In this document: positions 46,544 to 57,838 of the stretch, piece after piece
How positions within the stretch are numbered: position 1 is the first letter of the stretch
How the letters are laid out: each line of letters begins with the position of its first letter
DNA from: Ottelia alismoides
Taxonomy: Eukaryota > Streptophyta > Magnoliopsida > Alismatales > Hydrocharitaceae
NCBI GenBank assembly: GCA_037367405.1
Contig: JAZKJV010005553.1
Coordinates: 1-64,000, forward strand
Direction of reading: 5' to 3'
Length of the DNA stretch: 64,000 bases
Translations under genes and position numbers: made by a program
The notes under the pieces: model-generated
Told to the model about the DNA's origin: nothing
Databases searched by the model: none
What the model saw: the letters and a program-made list of their open reading frames with translations, nothing else

Positions 46544-47096
46544 AGTGGTACCCCGATACGCACATTCGCAACATTACAATTCCGATCGCATTAAGTTCTC
46601 GGATAGCGACAGTTTTCCGACTTGTCGTGAGTCTGAGAAGGGAAATTGACATTCTAATTCAATCACCACAGATGTCACCAATTTCATTAATTTTCATACT
46701 ATATCCCAAGAAGAGAAAAAGCATTTATGATAAGTATCTGTGAATGGCACAGATTCTGCTCGACCATCTAGATCACATCAAGCAAACATACCTCCAACAG
46801 GACCGACTCGGAGCATAGACATGAGCATTCCACCTACCCAACCAAGTCCGTTGTTACTTGTGCCATGAGTGGAGACATTACCGACATCAATGTCTCTAGA
46901 GATCTGGTGAGCCTCAGCCATAACCTGCACAGTCGTAGCCTCTGGCACAGCGTTCCAAGAGTTTCCATGGCAGGAACTCCAACTTTAGGCAACAATAATA
47001 GAGACAGACACATAGTGTGGCAGGTTCTAGTGCCGTACCAGCCGGGCAGGGCAATTACATGCAGTTACTGAGGAGCAGGCACGTTCATCGGCTACT
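46544..47096 (+). pseudogene. Gypsy Gag region, deleted and decayed
   Basis: Only about 550 bp lie between the primer-binding site and the protease, far less than a chromovirus Gag plus leader. Frames 46531-46743 and 46865-47071 have no recognisable Gag motif or zinc knuckle. Most of Gag has been lost. Confidence 0.55.
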
Positions 47097-48040
47097 GTGG
47101 TGAAAGGTATGGTCTCAGTCTTGGGCCGGCCTTTCCATGTCTTATTTGATTATGGTGCGACACACTCTTTTCTTGCTTCGAGGCTACTTGCTTCTTTAGG
47201 TAGAGTCGCAGAAACTCTCTCTTCTCCATATCACATCCGAGGGCCAGGTGGCCAGTTATTCATTATTTCACTGATAGTCAGGCACTTGCCCGTACTGATT
47301 GGCGGTCACAAGATGATCGCAGATTGTCTACTTCTGTAACTTGATGAGTTCGACTTGATTTTGGGCATGGATTGGTTATCTGCTCATCATGCACTTGTTG
47401 ATTGCTTTAGGAAGACGGTTGTCTTCAGAATTCCAGATCTACCCGAGTTTACTTTTGAGGGTACCTTGCATGACTCCACCATGGAGTATATTTCAGTGTT
47501 GCGGGCTCAGCGACTTGTTGATCAGGGTTGTGATACATATCTTGCATTTATTCGGGAGGTATCTGACCATGAACCGATGACACAGGACATCCGAGTAGTC
47601 TCAGAATACCCTGGCGTGTTTCCTGATGAGCTACCAGGATTACCTCCTGAGAGAGAGATCGAGTTCGAGATCACATTGCTGCCAGATACACAGCCGATCT
47701 CTATGGCACCATATCGCATGGCACCAGCCGAGTTGAGGGAGCTGAAAGTACAGTTGCAGGAGTTACTTGATTTGGGATTTGTGAGGCCGAGCACTTCACT
47801 TTGGGGTGCTCCGGTTCTATTTGTCAAGAAGAAGGATGGATCCATGAGACTGTGCATCGATTACAGGCAACTGAACAAGAGAACGGTGAAGAATTGTTAT
47901 CCTTTGCCACGCATTGATGATTTGTTCGACCAGCTCCAGGGATCTTCGGTTTTCTCGAAGATCGATCTTCGCTCAGGCTACCATCAGCTGAGGATTCGTG
48001 AGTCGGATATTCCGAAGATAGCCTTCAAGACTCGCTATGG

Positions 48041-48252
48041 ATTTCCAGTTGGGGAAGACTCTCCCTGACGGCGCAGTGGTGATACCCGACTTGAGGCCTC
48101 TCTTCAAATAGGCATTTGTGCGACCCGGAGACCTACGACCAACTTCTTTTCCTTCACGGAAATTGTCTTTCCTGGCAGGCTATAGGCGGCCCGCTTTTAC
48201 TGGCTTTCGACCTCTGTCAAAGAAAGCCCATCAACCATATATCTCAATTGAG
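48041..48252. other. 212-bp insertion of unknown origin in Gypsy RT
   Basis: The RT text cgctatgg | acactacaag (RYGHYKF) is broken by 212 bp not related to the element. The insert is not a multiple of three and has no inverted ends or target duplication. It has mixed composition (ggcccgcttttactggcttt), somewhat like the organellar block at 19-30 kb, so captured organelle DNA is one option. Confidence 0.6.
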
Positions 48253-50266
48253 ACACTACAAGTTTGTGGTGATGCCGTTTGGGCTCACCAATGCACCTGC
48301 GGCTTTCATGGATATGATGAACCGTATCTTCCGTCCATACTTGGACAAGTTTGTAGTGGTGTTCATCGATGATGTGCTCATCTATTCACGGAATGAATGG
48401 GATCATGCGAATGATCTACAGACTGTCTTGGATACATTGCGAGAGCACAAGCTATATGCCAAGTTGAGCAAGTGTGAGTTCTGATTATCCCAGGTCTCAT
48501 TTCTCGGGCATATCATTTCTGGAGCAGACATTGCAGTTGATCCTGCGAAGATAGATGCAATTATGTCTTGGGAGCAGCCCAAGACAGTTATTCAGATTCG
48601 GAGTTTCCTCGGATTAGCAGGCTATTACAGACGCTTTGTCAGCGGATTTTCACGCATTGTTCGCCCTCTGACACGACTGACGCATAAGGGAGTCCCATTC
48701 ATTTAGGACGATTCATGTGAGCAGGCCTTCCAGACACTGAAGGAGAGATTGACTACAATACCTATTCTTGCTCTTCCTTCAGGCACTCAGGACTATGCAG
48801 TTTACACAGATGCATCTGGAGAAGGTCTAGGAGCAGTGTTGATGCAGAGAGGACAGGTGATTGCTTACGCATCACGCCAGTTGAGACCGCACGAGCGGAA
48901 CTATCCTACACATGACTTGGAGTTGGCGGAAGTTGTCTTCGCCTTGAAGATCTGGCGCCACTACCTATATGGGGTGAACTTCGAGATCTTTACAGACCAC
49001 AAGAGTCTGAAGTACATCTTTGATCAGAAGGAGCTGAACATGAGGCAACGCAGATGGCTCGAGCTGCTGAAGGATTATGATTGCACGATCTCTTACCATC
49101 CCGGTAAGGGAAATGTGGTGGCTGATACACTCAGCAGGAGAGCGCATGCAGCGGGTACGACGAACTGGCTATACACGTGGGATACGCTTGCAGCTTTGAG
49201 CGATTGGCATCCTCAGGAGAGCGCACCCATTTCTACTGCCGTGCCTCCACGATACAGTAGTCTTAGGGATCGTATTGTAGAGGGCCAGAAGACCGATCCT
49301 TGGATTCATGATAGATACATGCGCGCCGTCAAGGACGAAGTTGATGATTTTGTCGTGGCAGAGTCTATTTTATGGAAGGCAGGACGGGTCGTTGTACCCA
49401 ATGACGAGCAGCTTCGCAGAGACATTCTCGATGAGGCACACAGTTCACGGTTATCTATCCATCCAGGCAGTACGAAGATGTACCGTAATCTGCGTCGACA
49501 TTTCTGGTGGGATGGAATGAAGCGCGATGTGGCGCTACATGTTAGCAGATGCATGACCTGTCAGATGGTCAAGGCTGAGCACAGGAGACCACCAGGATTA
49601 CTGCAGTCTCTCCCCATTCCTGAGTGGAAATGGGAGAGCATTTCTATGGATTTTGTCACAGGATTGCCGAAGACATCGGGTGGCCATGATTCCATTTGGG
49701 TCGTTGTTGATAGGTTGACCAAGTCAGCCCATTTCATACCTGTCAACACGACTTACACTCCATCCAGATTGGCCAAGCTCTATGTACAGAATATCATTAG
49801 GCTACATGGTATACCACGAGAGGTGGTGTCTGACAGAGATTCGAGATTTACATCACATTATTGGCATCAGTTCATGTCAGCACTACAGACATAGCTGAAG
49901 ATGAGTTCTGCATACCATCCGCAGACAGACGGGCAGAGTAAGCGCACCATTCAGACGCTTGAGGATCTACTTCACGCATGCACTTTGGAGTGGAAAGGGT
50001 CCTGGAAGGACCATTTGCCTTTGGTGGAATTCACGTACAACAACAACTATCACTCCTGTATTGGTATGGTACCATTCGAAGCCCTATACGGGCGGAGATG
50101 CCTCACACCTCTCAGTTGGCGTGAGGTAGGTGATCATGCTCTTTATTTCGTAGATCTCCTGCAGGAGACGGCGAGAGCTGTTGATCTTGTGAGACGGAGG
50201 CTTCTGACGGCACAAAGCCGCCAGAAGAGTTATTCAGACCGTCGGAGGAGAGACTTAGAGTTTCAG

Positions 50267-50356
50267 GTAATCTAATTATTTTCTCTGCATCCACTAAATT
50301 ATGATATATATATGTTCAACTTAATCTCATACTAATAACAATCCTATAAATTATAG
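50267..50356 (+). other. Predicted 90-bp GT-AG intron in Gypsy integrase C-terminus
   Basis: The coding sequence ...DLEFQ runs to cag at 50266, then gtaatc...attatag, then gttggagattgg (VGDWVFLRV) from 50357. The intervening 90 bp is AT-rich and has an in-frame taa at 50273, while the flanking exons join in frame. Splice signals are good (cag|gtaatc and ttatag|g). It could also be a small insertion that happens to look like an intron; only transcripts would settle it. Confidence 0.65.
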
Positions 50357-50954
50357 GTTGGAGATTGGGTATTTCTTCGTGTATCTCCCATGAAGGGAGT
50401 GCAGAGATTTGGTGTTCGTGGCAAACTGGCGCCGCGATATGTTGGACCTTTTGAGATTCTGGCTAGAGTAGGAAAGGTTGCTTACCGAGTAGCACTTCCT
50501 CCACATCTTTCTGCTATTCACGATGTCTTTCATATATCCAACCTGAGGAAATATGTGCATGACCCTCGGCACGTCATCAGTTATGAGAATCTTGACGTAG
50601 AGCCAGATCTGACCTATGAGGAGAGGCCGATACAGATACTTGACCGTGCTGTGAAGAAGCTTCGAGCAAAGAGATTTCTTTGGTCAAGGTTTTGTGGCAC
50701 CGACACGGCGTTGAAGAAGCGACGTGGGAAAACGAAACCGACATGCGGGCACGATACCCACAGCTTTTCTGAGGTAATAATTAAAACAAGCTTTTGCAAT
50801 TAGATATATGTTCAAATATATGGCTTGTTTTCTCTTTGAGGTTTTTATGGGTTCAAAACCCTTTAAGGTTTTTATGGACATATGAGATTCAAACAAGACA
50901 CCGAATAGCCTTAACTCGAGTCTCGAGGACGAGACTCCCTTTGAGGTTTTTATA
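50357..50954 (+). pseudogene. Gypsy integrase C-terminus, chromodomain-like end and tail
   Basis: 50357-50650 reads GDWVFLRVSPMKGVQRFGVR and VGPFEILARVGKVAYRVALP, then HISNLRKYVHDP, the GPF/Y module. After a frame change near 50660 another frame reads ISLVKVLWHRHGVEEATWEN and a final RARYPQLF, the chromodomain-type ending. Then a tail with three near-copies of ctttgaggtttttat (50837, 50867, 50938), gaggacgagact near 50925 and no recognisable 3' LTR. Confidence 0.8.
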
Positions 50955-50959
50955 GGCAT

Positions 50960-52323
50960 CTCCTCTTAGCTAAGTGAACCCGTCTCTCCCTTTACATGAC
51001 ACCTTAGCTTTGGCCACCTCCCTCTTCAGAAGATGTGTCATATCTTGTGACAGATTTCATCGGGTTCTCCCTTTTAGTGCGAAGCGTGTCAGTTGGGAAA
51101 GCATCACAGATATGCTTTTCCTAGTCAGTGTCGGAATAATAGCTCCCTTTTTGAATTATTTCATGTTGACATTTGGGGTCTGAGTCGTGTCCCTGATCAC
51201 TAGGGACACCAGTTTTACCTTGTTGTTGTTGATGACTTTTCTTGCTTGTCTTAGGTGTTTTTGTTGAAGAATAAATCTGAAGCAGGGGATGTGATCAAAA
51301 ATCTTATGAATGAAGCGCAGAATGTTTTTTCGTCTACTGTCAAATTTGTGAGAGCGATAATGCTGTCGAATTTGTACTCGTACTCTTTCACAATTCTTCT
51401 CGTCTCAAGGCATTATCCATCAAACAACTTGTGCTTATACGTCTCAACAGAATGGCGTTGCAGAGAGAAAGCATCGTCATCTTCTTGATATCACTCATAC
51501 TCTACTTATTCAGAGTCGTGCTCCACATTCCTTTTGGGGTGATGCAGTCCTTACGACATGTTATCTGGTGAATCGTAAGGCATCGTCTGTCTTAGGTGAG
51601 AAAGTTCCTCTTTCCGTTGTTTTTCCTGATAAGGAGTTGTTCTCGCTCACTCCTCGTGTCTTTGGCTCTGTTGCTTTCGTCCACTAGCTGACTTTGGGAC
51701 TTGACAAGCTCTCACCTAGGACTGTCAAATGTGTGTTTGTTGGGTACTCTCGGACTCGGAAGGGTTACCGATGCTATGATCCTTTGAGCACGAAATATTA
51801 CGTCAGTGCTGATGTCACTTTTTTTTTGAATCTGTGATGTATTTCTCTCCTACATGTGACAGGTTGGCTTCTTCTACATCTGATGATGAGGTTTATGTGC
51901 CACCTCCCCCTCTGAGTCCGTCTTCTACCATACTTGTTCCTGTTATTTCATCACCACCATCACTACCATCACCACCACCAGTTTCACCTTTACCAAAATT
52001 TTATACTCGTTGGACTGTTCCTGCTCATGGTATTCGTCCATCATCTAGCACGCCTCAGGTTTGTCCGGATAACATTACTAACAATGGATCTGACGATGTG
52101 CCAGTGCAGGGATCTTTGCAGGAGATTAACATACCGTCGAGTACTGTTTCTGATGATTTGAATGTACCTATTGCCTTATGAAAGCAGAAGCGTACCTGTG
52201 CTTCATATCCGCTTGCTTCACAGGTTTCCTTTCACCGTCTCACAGGGGAGTTTCAGAGGTTTGTTGTTGCCCCATCTATCGTGGACATACCACGTAATTA
52301 TCAGGATGCCTTGAAGGATAGTT
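50960..52323 (+). pseudogene. Copia-2 integrase and connecting region
   Basis: Continues after the Gypsy with the pre-integrase HLSFGHLPLQK, CEACQLGKHHRYAFPS, the integrase core DDFSCLS, FLLKNKSEAGDVIKNLMNEA, then frames shifted by indels with NGVAEK-type text near 51450. 51834-52181 is the Pro/Ser-rich linker (PPPPLSPSSTILVPVISSPP). 52215-52323 reads toward the RT. Stops and frameshifts are frequent. Confidence 0.85.
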
Positions 52324-52331
52324 GCGAGCGC

Positions 52332-52738
52332 CAAGGTTACAAAAGTCGGTAGTCGGTACTCGGTCGGTTGGGTCACTGACTAAGGATTAAAAGGCAATTG
52401 AACGACTAATCGGATTTAGTCGGACTTTAATCGACTTTGGATTTTATGATTATTTTAAATATATAACTCATTTTTATACATATATTTACATAGATTTTGT
52501 ACATTTTTATACTATCATGATAAAATAAAAAAGTAATTGAATTTAAATAAAATACTGAGCATATTATAATAAGTTTGCTTATAAAAAAAGCAAAACATAT
52601 AAGAATATAGTATCTCCAAGTAAAAAATCGGTCGACTAGTATACTTAGTCGGAATTAGTCGGTACTCGGTCGGCCACCTCACTGACTAGACTAGTCGGAC
52701 CTACTAGTCGGGCTAGTCGGGCGACTTTTACTACCTTA
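52332..52738. mobile_element. 407-bp MITE with agtcggtactcgg arrays, copy 1
   Basis: A perfect 8-bp duplication gcgagcgc (52324-52331 and 52739-52746) flanks caaggttacaaaagtcgg and cgacttttactacctta, imperfect inverted repeats. The ends hold arrays of agtcggtactcggtcgg and the middle is AT-rich. hAT-type TSD. It lies just before the RT domain of Copia-2. A second copy is at 58442. Confidence 0.88.
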
Positions 52739-52746
52739 GCGAGCGC

Positions 52747-54233
52747 TCAGCCATGGAGGAGGAAATGGCTGCTCTGAAGTCGTAGGGTACCTGGAGCTTG
52801 GTTTATGCTCCCCCAGGTGCATCTGTTGTCAGCTGCAAATGGGTATTTACTGTCAAATATCATGCAGATGGCAGCCTTAACCGTTACAAGGCAAGGTTGG
52901 TGGCGCGATGGTTCACTCAAACGTACGACGTGGATTATATGGACACATTCTCTTCAGTCGCGCGTCACTAGACTCTACATGTCCTCCAGTCAGTTGTGGT
53001 ACGTGATTGGCCCTTGTTTCAGCTTGATGTTAAGAATGTCTTTTTGTATGGGGATATGCAGGAAGAAGTCTACATGCAGAAACCTCCAGGGTTTGCTGCT
53101 GAGGGGGAGAGTCAGATGATGTGTAGACTTCATAAGGTAATATATGGCCTTAAGCAAAGCTCGCGGGCATTGTTTAAGAAGCTTTCCGATCTAATTGAAA
53201 GGCAAGGGTTCAAAAGAACAAATGCATATCATTCTTTATTTGTGCAGAAGACTCCTAGAGGTACTATTGTTATCATGGTTTATGTTGATGATATACTTGT
53301 CACAAGAGATGATATGCATGTGATAAAGATGGCAAAAGCATTTCCGGGCCATCAGTTTGTCACTAAAGATCTTGGCATCCTACGATATTTTGTAGGGTTG
53401 GAGTTTTCTAGGAATGCGCAGGGTCTTGTGATGACCCAAAGGAAGTATATTACGGACATGCTTGTTGAGATGAGCATGATCGAGTGTCGACCCTCGACTA
53501 CTCCTATGGATCCCAGCTTGAAGTTATATGATGATGATACAGATGAGGTTGACAGGAGAAGATATAGAGAGATGGTGGGAAAGCTTCTCTATATTACTAT
53601 CATTAGACCTGATATCGCTTTTGCAGTAAGTCAGGTGAGTCAGTTCATGGAGCAACCTAGACAAGTACATATGGATGCCATATACATGATATTGAGATAT
53701 CTAAAGTCTTCTCCAGGTGTTGGACTACTGTTCAGGAAAGAAACAAACATTTCAGTTTCCGCATGTGCTGATGCTGACTATGCAGGATGCCTTAAGAATT
53801 GGAAGTCTACTTTAGGTTTTGCAGTGGTTGTTGGTAGTTCTTTAGTTTCTTGGAAAATCAAGAATTAAACAGTGGTGGCTAGATCTAGTATAGATCTGAG
53901 TATAGGGCCATGGCGCAAGCATGCATGGGGATGATGTGGGTTCGAGCTGTGCTAGAAGATTTGCGTATAAATGTACATCTACCCATGCAGTTACAATGTG
54001 ATAATCTAGCAGCGCTATTCATTGCTAATAATCCTACATTCCATGAAAGAACAAAGCATATTGAGGTAGACTGCCACTATACTAGAGATATGATTCAAAA
54101 GGGTTTGATCTCTACTTCTCATGTCAGTTCAAGAGAGCAGACTGCCGACATTTTTACCAAGCCATTGCTCAAAGGGCCATTCCAGAAGTGTTCTTCCAAG
54201 CTGAGCATGATTGAAATCTATGCTCCATCTTAA
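52747..54233 (+). pseudogene. Copia-2 reverse transcriptase and RNase H
   Basis: Begins SAMEEEMAALKS then KWVFTVKYHADGSLNRYKAR. 52996-53868 is a long frame with LDVKNVFLYGDMQEEVYMQK, IYGLKQSSRALFKKLSDLIE, catalytic YVDDILVTRDDMH, TPMDPSLKLYDDDTDEVDRR and RNase H (ACADADYAGCLKNWKSTLGF). After a stop at 53866, 53910-54233 holds QLQCDNLAALFIANNPTFHE and [19 protein letters not shown]. The polypurine tract aagggggag (54232-54240) precedes the 3' LTR. Confidence 0.94.
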
Positions 54234-54240
54234 GGGGGAG

Positions 54241-54384
54241 TGTAGAGATATTTATATGTTTTATGTACCTTTTCTGCTATTTTTACTTTCTTGTTTACAT
54301 CTTATGTAATTTACCCATAGGCCTTCTCTATATAAGAGAGACTAGGGTTCTCTGTAATAAACAATTCATTCTCTTATTCCAATA
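54241..54384 (+). repeat. Copia-2 3' LTR
   Basis: 144 bp, starting tgtagagat and ending ccaata. The 5' LTR ends ccaaca, and about nine of 144 positions differ by eye. It is followed by gttct, then the last five bases of the Copia-1 LTR, then ttact. Confidence 0.93.
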
Positions 54385-54399
54385 GTTCTCCACATTACT

Positions 54400-55033
54400 C
54401 ATAGCGAAGATGTGGAAACTGGTATCCACAACCTTTTACCATTTACTATTTAGTCAAGTTGTCTTTATTAAGCCCATATGAAAGAACATCATGTTTGCAT
54501 CACTATTTCTCAGTCAGTTGTTTGACCGTAGATGTTATTATGTCTTCCTTTTATAATCTACATGCTGTATAATATCATTATCATTCACGTTCCTTTTGAG
54601 TTTCTGGCCCCTCTTCTTAGAGATCATAGATATCCTCCTTTGTGTTCAACTTGTTGATGCCCCCTAGAGCCTTGGATCAAGTTCTTTCTTTATGCTTGGT
54701 GACCTTTATTGAAACTCTTAAGAAACTCCCCCTTATTGAAATTTATGAGAAATTAATGTATACTCTTCAACCCCAGCCATCAAGGTTTTTATGATCGATT
54801 TTCATGGTTGTAAACTCTCCAACCTAGTTGCCAAGGTCCTATTTACATTCGAAGTCTCTTCCCTCTTCTCTTATATTATGTCGCTGAACTCCTTGTGTAT
54901 CAACAAGCATTTCTTGAACTGGACATAGGAAGAGGGCACAATCCCCTCATTCAATCCCATAAAAGTTGCGAAGGAGCATAGTAATGACGAGAAAAAAACG
55001 GGTGGTTGGAATAGGTAATTGCAATTGTGGTAA
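54400..55033. other. Spacer between Copia-1 and Copia-3
   Basis: AT-rich sequence without a credible ORF or repeat that I recognise. Duplicated-looking text such as caaggtttttatg near 54783 is weak. Confidence 0.5.
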
Positions 55034-55188
55034 TGTTGAAGAGTTTTTATGTCATGTTATTGTTTCACATTTTATTTATTTATTTATCCATAGTATGTAA
55101 TTTACTCAGTAGGATTTCTCTCTTCTATATAAGAGAACCCTTGGGCTCTATGAAATAACGAGGTATTCTTTCTACATGGTATCAGAGT
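55034..55188 (+). repeat. Copia-3 5' LTR and primer-binding site
   Basis: 143-bp LTR starting tgttgaaga and ending tctaca, with TATA-type ctatataagag (55124-55134). The primer-binding site tggtatcagagt (55177-55188) has one mismatch to tRNA-Met at its last base. A GC-rich leader follows to about 55650. Confidence 0.9.
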
Positions 55189-55673
55189 GGCTGTCCTAAA
55201 CCGGAGCCCTGAGCCCTAAGATCCAAAACCGTACCTCCTTGTCTCCTTCCTCCATTTGTGCGACAACCTCTCCTCTGGGTGAACGCTCGTAGCAGCCCCC
55301 TCCCCTTCTCATGGCAGCAGCCCTCCCCATCACCTAGCCGCCGAGCAGCCCCCCTTCCGCACGTCAGCCGCCACCGCATAGCAACCCAGTGGCAGTGGCG
55401 AAGAGAGCCTGGTGGCACCACGCAAGCAGGTCTTTGGCCTCCCAAATGGTTGTCCGATCACACTGTGAACCCCTAAACACGATCTGGGTGATTCTACTTT
55501 CCTGAAATCGTATTTTTATATATGATTCAGAGAGTTAGGTCTGATTTACCTCATTTAAGATCAAAAATCAGACAACGTTTTGTCTAAAGATGGTTGCGGT
55601 ATGAGTCTAAGTCCACAACCATCTCTTCTCATATCCGTTTAGACACCTTACGATCGGTCTAAGGTCCCAGCGA

Positions 55674-56650
55674 TTGTTCATGATGTCAGAAAGGAGAGTT
55701 GATACGCCATCTACAAATGCCTTCAAGGGTCTCGCACTTATTGTCAAGATGGGCGGTATAAACTACGAGTTGTGGACGATGCAGTTCATGAATCTACTGC
55801 AGAGCCACGTGAAGAAACACATTCTGACGGAGGATGAGACGGTGGATAAGACTGGGACTAACATCTCATGGGAGGCAGATGATCCATATGCCAAGGTTTG
55901 GCTATCTGGCATTGTCTCTGTCGAGGTAGCCAACGATATTCTGAGTCAACTTACAACAAAGACAATGTGGGATATCCTCGCAGTAACATTCTCCCAAGCG
56001 AAGAATGAGTCGAAGATATTGCAGATCTAGCATGATATCTTCACAACCAAACAAGATGATCATCCTCTTTATGCCTTGTATACATCTCTGAGGGTATGTT
56101 TGAGCGACTTCATATTTACGTATCCCTGGCGACCCTTGTAAAAAACCCCCTGACGGCCTCACCATAGCATCACAGGGCATATAGAGATTTTGTTATGACC
56201 GGGGTGTTTATGGCTGGTCTTAAGCCAAAATATGATTCGGTTTGCTTTCACCCTCACTGACGCTACTATACCTCCTATGGAGGAAGCGTGTCGTGGGCTA
56301 AGCCGATTGAGTATATCATCTACCACATCCTCTCAGACATCGTCAGCTATGACAGCTTCCCATGGTAGAGGCAGTTTGGCTCCGTTCAGAGGATGAGGCA
56401 CATGTGGCAGAGGTGGTCCACACCCTCGTCAGCATTATTCATATTGTCACCGATCAGGACACTCGAAGGACACATGCTACTCCGAGCATGACTTTTCACC
56501 ATCGACCTGTGCTGCAGAGCAGGCTCATGCTGCTCCTGATTCTGCCGACCGTCATTACAATGACTTCGTTGCTCATTCGAGAGAATTCATGCCACCAGTC
56601 GCCAGACCCTTCTAGTTCTCCCGATATTGCGGCCTCTGTTGCTTTAGACC
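55674..56650 (+). pseudogene. Copia-3 Gag, broken
   Basis: 55674-56030 reads MFMMSERRVDTPSTNAFKGL and KMGGINYELWTMQFMNLLQS, and VWLSGIVSVEVANDILS. It stops at 56028. From 56030 to 56650 only frame-shifted remains are seen, with no clear zinc knuckle. The start is the first ATG; the second or third Met is equally possible. Confidence 0.86.
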
Positions 56651-56654
56651 AGAT

Positions 56655-57830
56655 CCTTCAGAATGGATAATGAACTCTGGAGTTTCACATCATCTATGTG
56701 GAGATCACTTGTAGTTTGGTACTTATAGTCCATGACAGAAAGGTAGATCAGTGGTGATTGCAGATGGGTCACATTCCCCGATTACAGGACAAGGGGAAGT
56801 TCATTTGACTCCTTCCATACATTTAAAGAACGTTCTTCGTGTACCTGCCTTCTCCATGAACTTGCTATCTATAAGTCAAATTACAAAGGATTTACATTGT
56901 CGTGCTATATTTGACTCCAGTTCCCTTGTTTTTCATGATATACTCACAGGCAGGATAATTGGATGTGGTCGTGAACACGGAGGGTTGTACATGTTTCCCA
57001 GTCTCCTTTTGCTGGTTCCACGTCTCTTTCTGTTGAGTCCATTTCGCCCTATACGCGGCATCTCCGATTTGGTCATCTACCGCTACAGAAGATTGGTCGC
57101 CTCATTCCTGACATCTGTACCAAGTCTAGTTTTCAGTGTGAATCTTGTCAACTTGGGAAGCATCATCGGTCTAGCTTTCCAAGTCGACAAGGCCATAGTA
57201 GACAAAATCTGTTTGAGCTATTCCATTTAGATATGTTGGGTCCTAATCATGTACCTGATTTTCAGGGACACATGTGCTACTTAGTTTGTGTTGATGATTT
57301 CTCTAGATTATCTTGGATCTTTCTGTTAAATGATTGTCTGAAGCAAGCATTGTGATTCAGAATTTTATTGTTGAAATAAATAATATTTTCTCTGCTTCTA
57401 TTAAATATATTTGTTTTGATAATTCTTTTGAGTTCTGTACTATACACTTGTCTCATTTCTTTAGTTCTCGAGGGATTATTCATCAGACTTCTTGTCCATA
57501 TACTTCTCAACAGAACGGGGTTGGAGAATGCAAACACCGTCATCTTCTGGATATCACAAGGACTCTTCTTATACAGAGCCGGGCTCCACATTCATTCTGG
57601 GGTGATGTGCTGACAACATGCTATCTTAATAATCGGATGCTATCTACTATGTTGGGAGAAAAGACACCCTTCTCTCTTACTTTTCCAGAGAAGGATCTTC
57701 TCTCTCTCTCTCATGCCACGAGTATTTGGTTGTGTGGTATTTATCCATCTCTTGCGTCATGGTCGTGACAATCTCGCTCCTCGAGCTGTCAAGTGTATGT
57801 TGTAGGGTACTCACACACCCAAAAGCGTTA
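56655..57830 (+). pseudogene. Copia-3 protease and integrase, broken
   Basis: The protease active site reads MNSGVSHHLCGD at about 56670: the catalytic Asp is Asn (56673-56675). 56751-57230 continues with VIADGSHSPITGQGEVHLTP and LSISQITKDLHCRAIFDSSS. A shifted frame holds the pre-integrase HLRFGHLPLQK and CESCQLGKHHR. 57334-57768 is the integrase core and end (SSRGIIHQTSCPYTSQQNGV, GECKHRHLLDITRTLL). Frame changes lie near 57010, 57240 and 57340. Confidence 0.87.
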
Positions 57831-57838
57831 TAGATAAT

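Larger units (their letters stand above)
47097..50660 (+). pseudogene. Gypsy pol: protease, RT, RNase H, integrase
   Basis: 47097-47339: protease with FDYGATHSFLAS, where the usual DSG is DYG, then [12 protein letters not shown]. 47600-48040: RT with [35 protein letters not shown]. 48250-48484: [20 protein letters not shown] and the catalytic FIDDVLIYS. 48749-49890: RNase H ([27 protein letters not shown]), then integrase with the H/C zinc site (ending MTCQMVK), [20 protein letters not shown] and [12 protein letters not shown]. 49901-50275: YHPQTDGQSKRTIQTLEDLL; the catalytic Glu of the usual QSER is Lys. Stops lie at 47339, 48066, 48482, 48704 and 49892. Confidence 0.94.
42738..50954 (+). 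mobile_element. Ty3/Gypsy chromovirus-type element lacking its 3' LTR
   Basis: Starts tgtaacatccggg and is bordered by ggcat on both sides (42733-42737 and 50955-50959). The internal region carries a primer-binding site, protease, RT, RNase H, integrase and a chromodomain-like C-terminus. The expected second 3.8-kb LTR is missing: the host Copia-2 resumes about 170 bp after the chromodomain stop. This could be a deletion of the 3' LTR that spared the duplication, or a coincidental 5-bp match. Gag is also largely missing. Confidence 0.85.
40942..54384 (+). mobile_element. Copia-2 LTR retrotransposon, split by Gypsy and a MITE
   Basis: Flanked by gttct (40937-40941 and 54385-54389). LTRs are 40942-41085 and 54241-54384, each 144 bp; by eye nine positions differ. 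The Gypsy at 42738-50954 divides its coding region just before the integrase, and a MITE at 52332-52738 lies before the RT. Closely related in Gag and RT to Copia-3. Confidence 0.93.
35588..54394 (+). mobile_element. Copia-1 LTR retrotransposon, split by Copia-2
   Basis: Flanked by the 5-bp duplication ttact (35583-35587 and 54395-54399). The 5' LTR is 35588-35746. The 3' LTR is 40789-40941 and, after Copia-2, 54390-54394. Gag, protease, integrase and RT-RNase H follow in Copia order. By eye the LTRs differ at six positions and one indel. A MITE lies at 38778-38992. Stops and frameshifts throughout make it inactive. Confidence 0.92.

Noticed and set aside
50837..50954. Three ctttgaggtttttat repeats as a vestige of the missing LTR
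   Set aside because: They do not match the 3' end of the 5' LTR beyond a few bases (gaggtttttata versus gaggggttcaca), so the link is too weak to assert.
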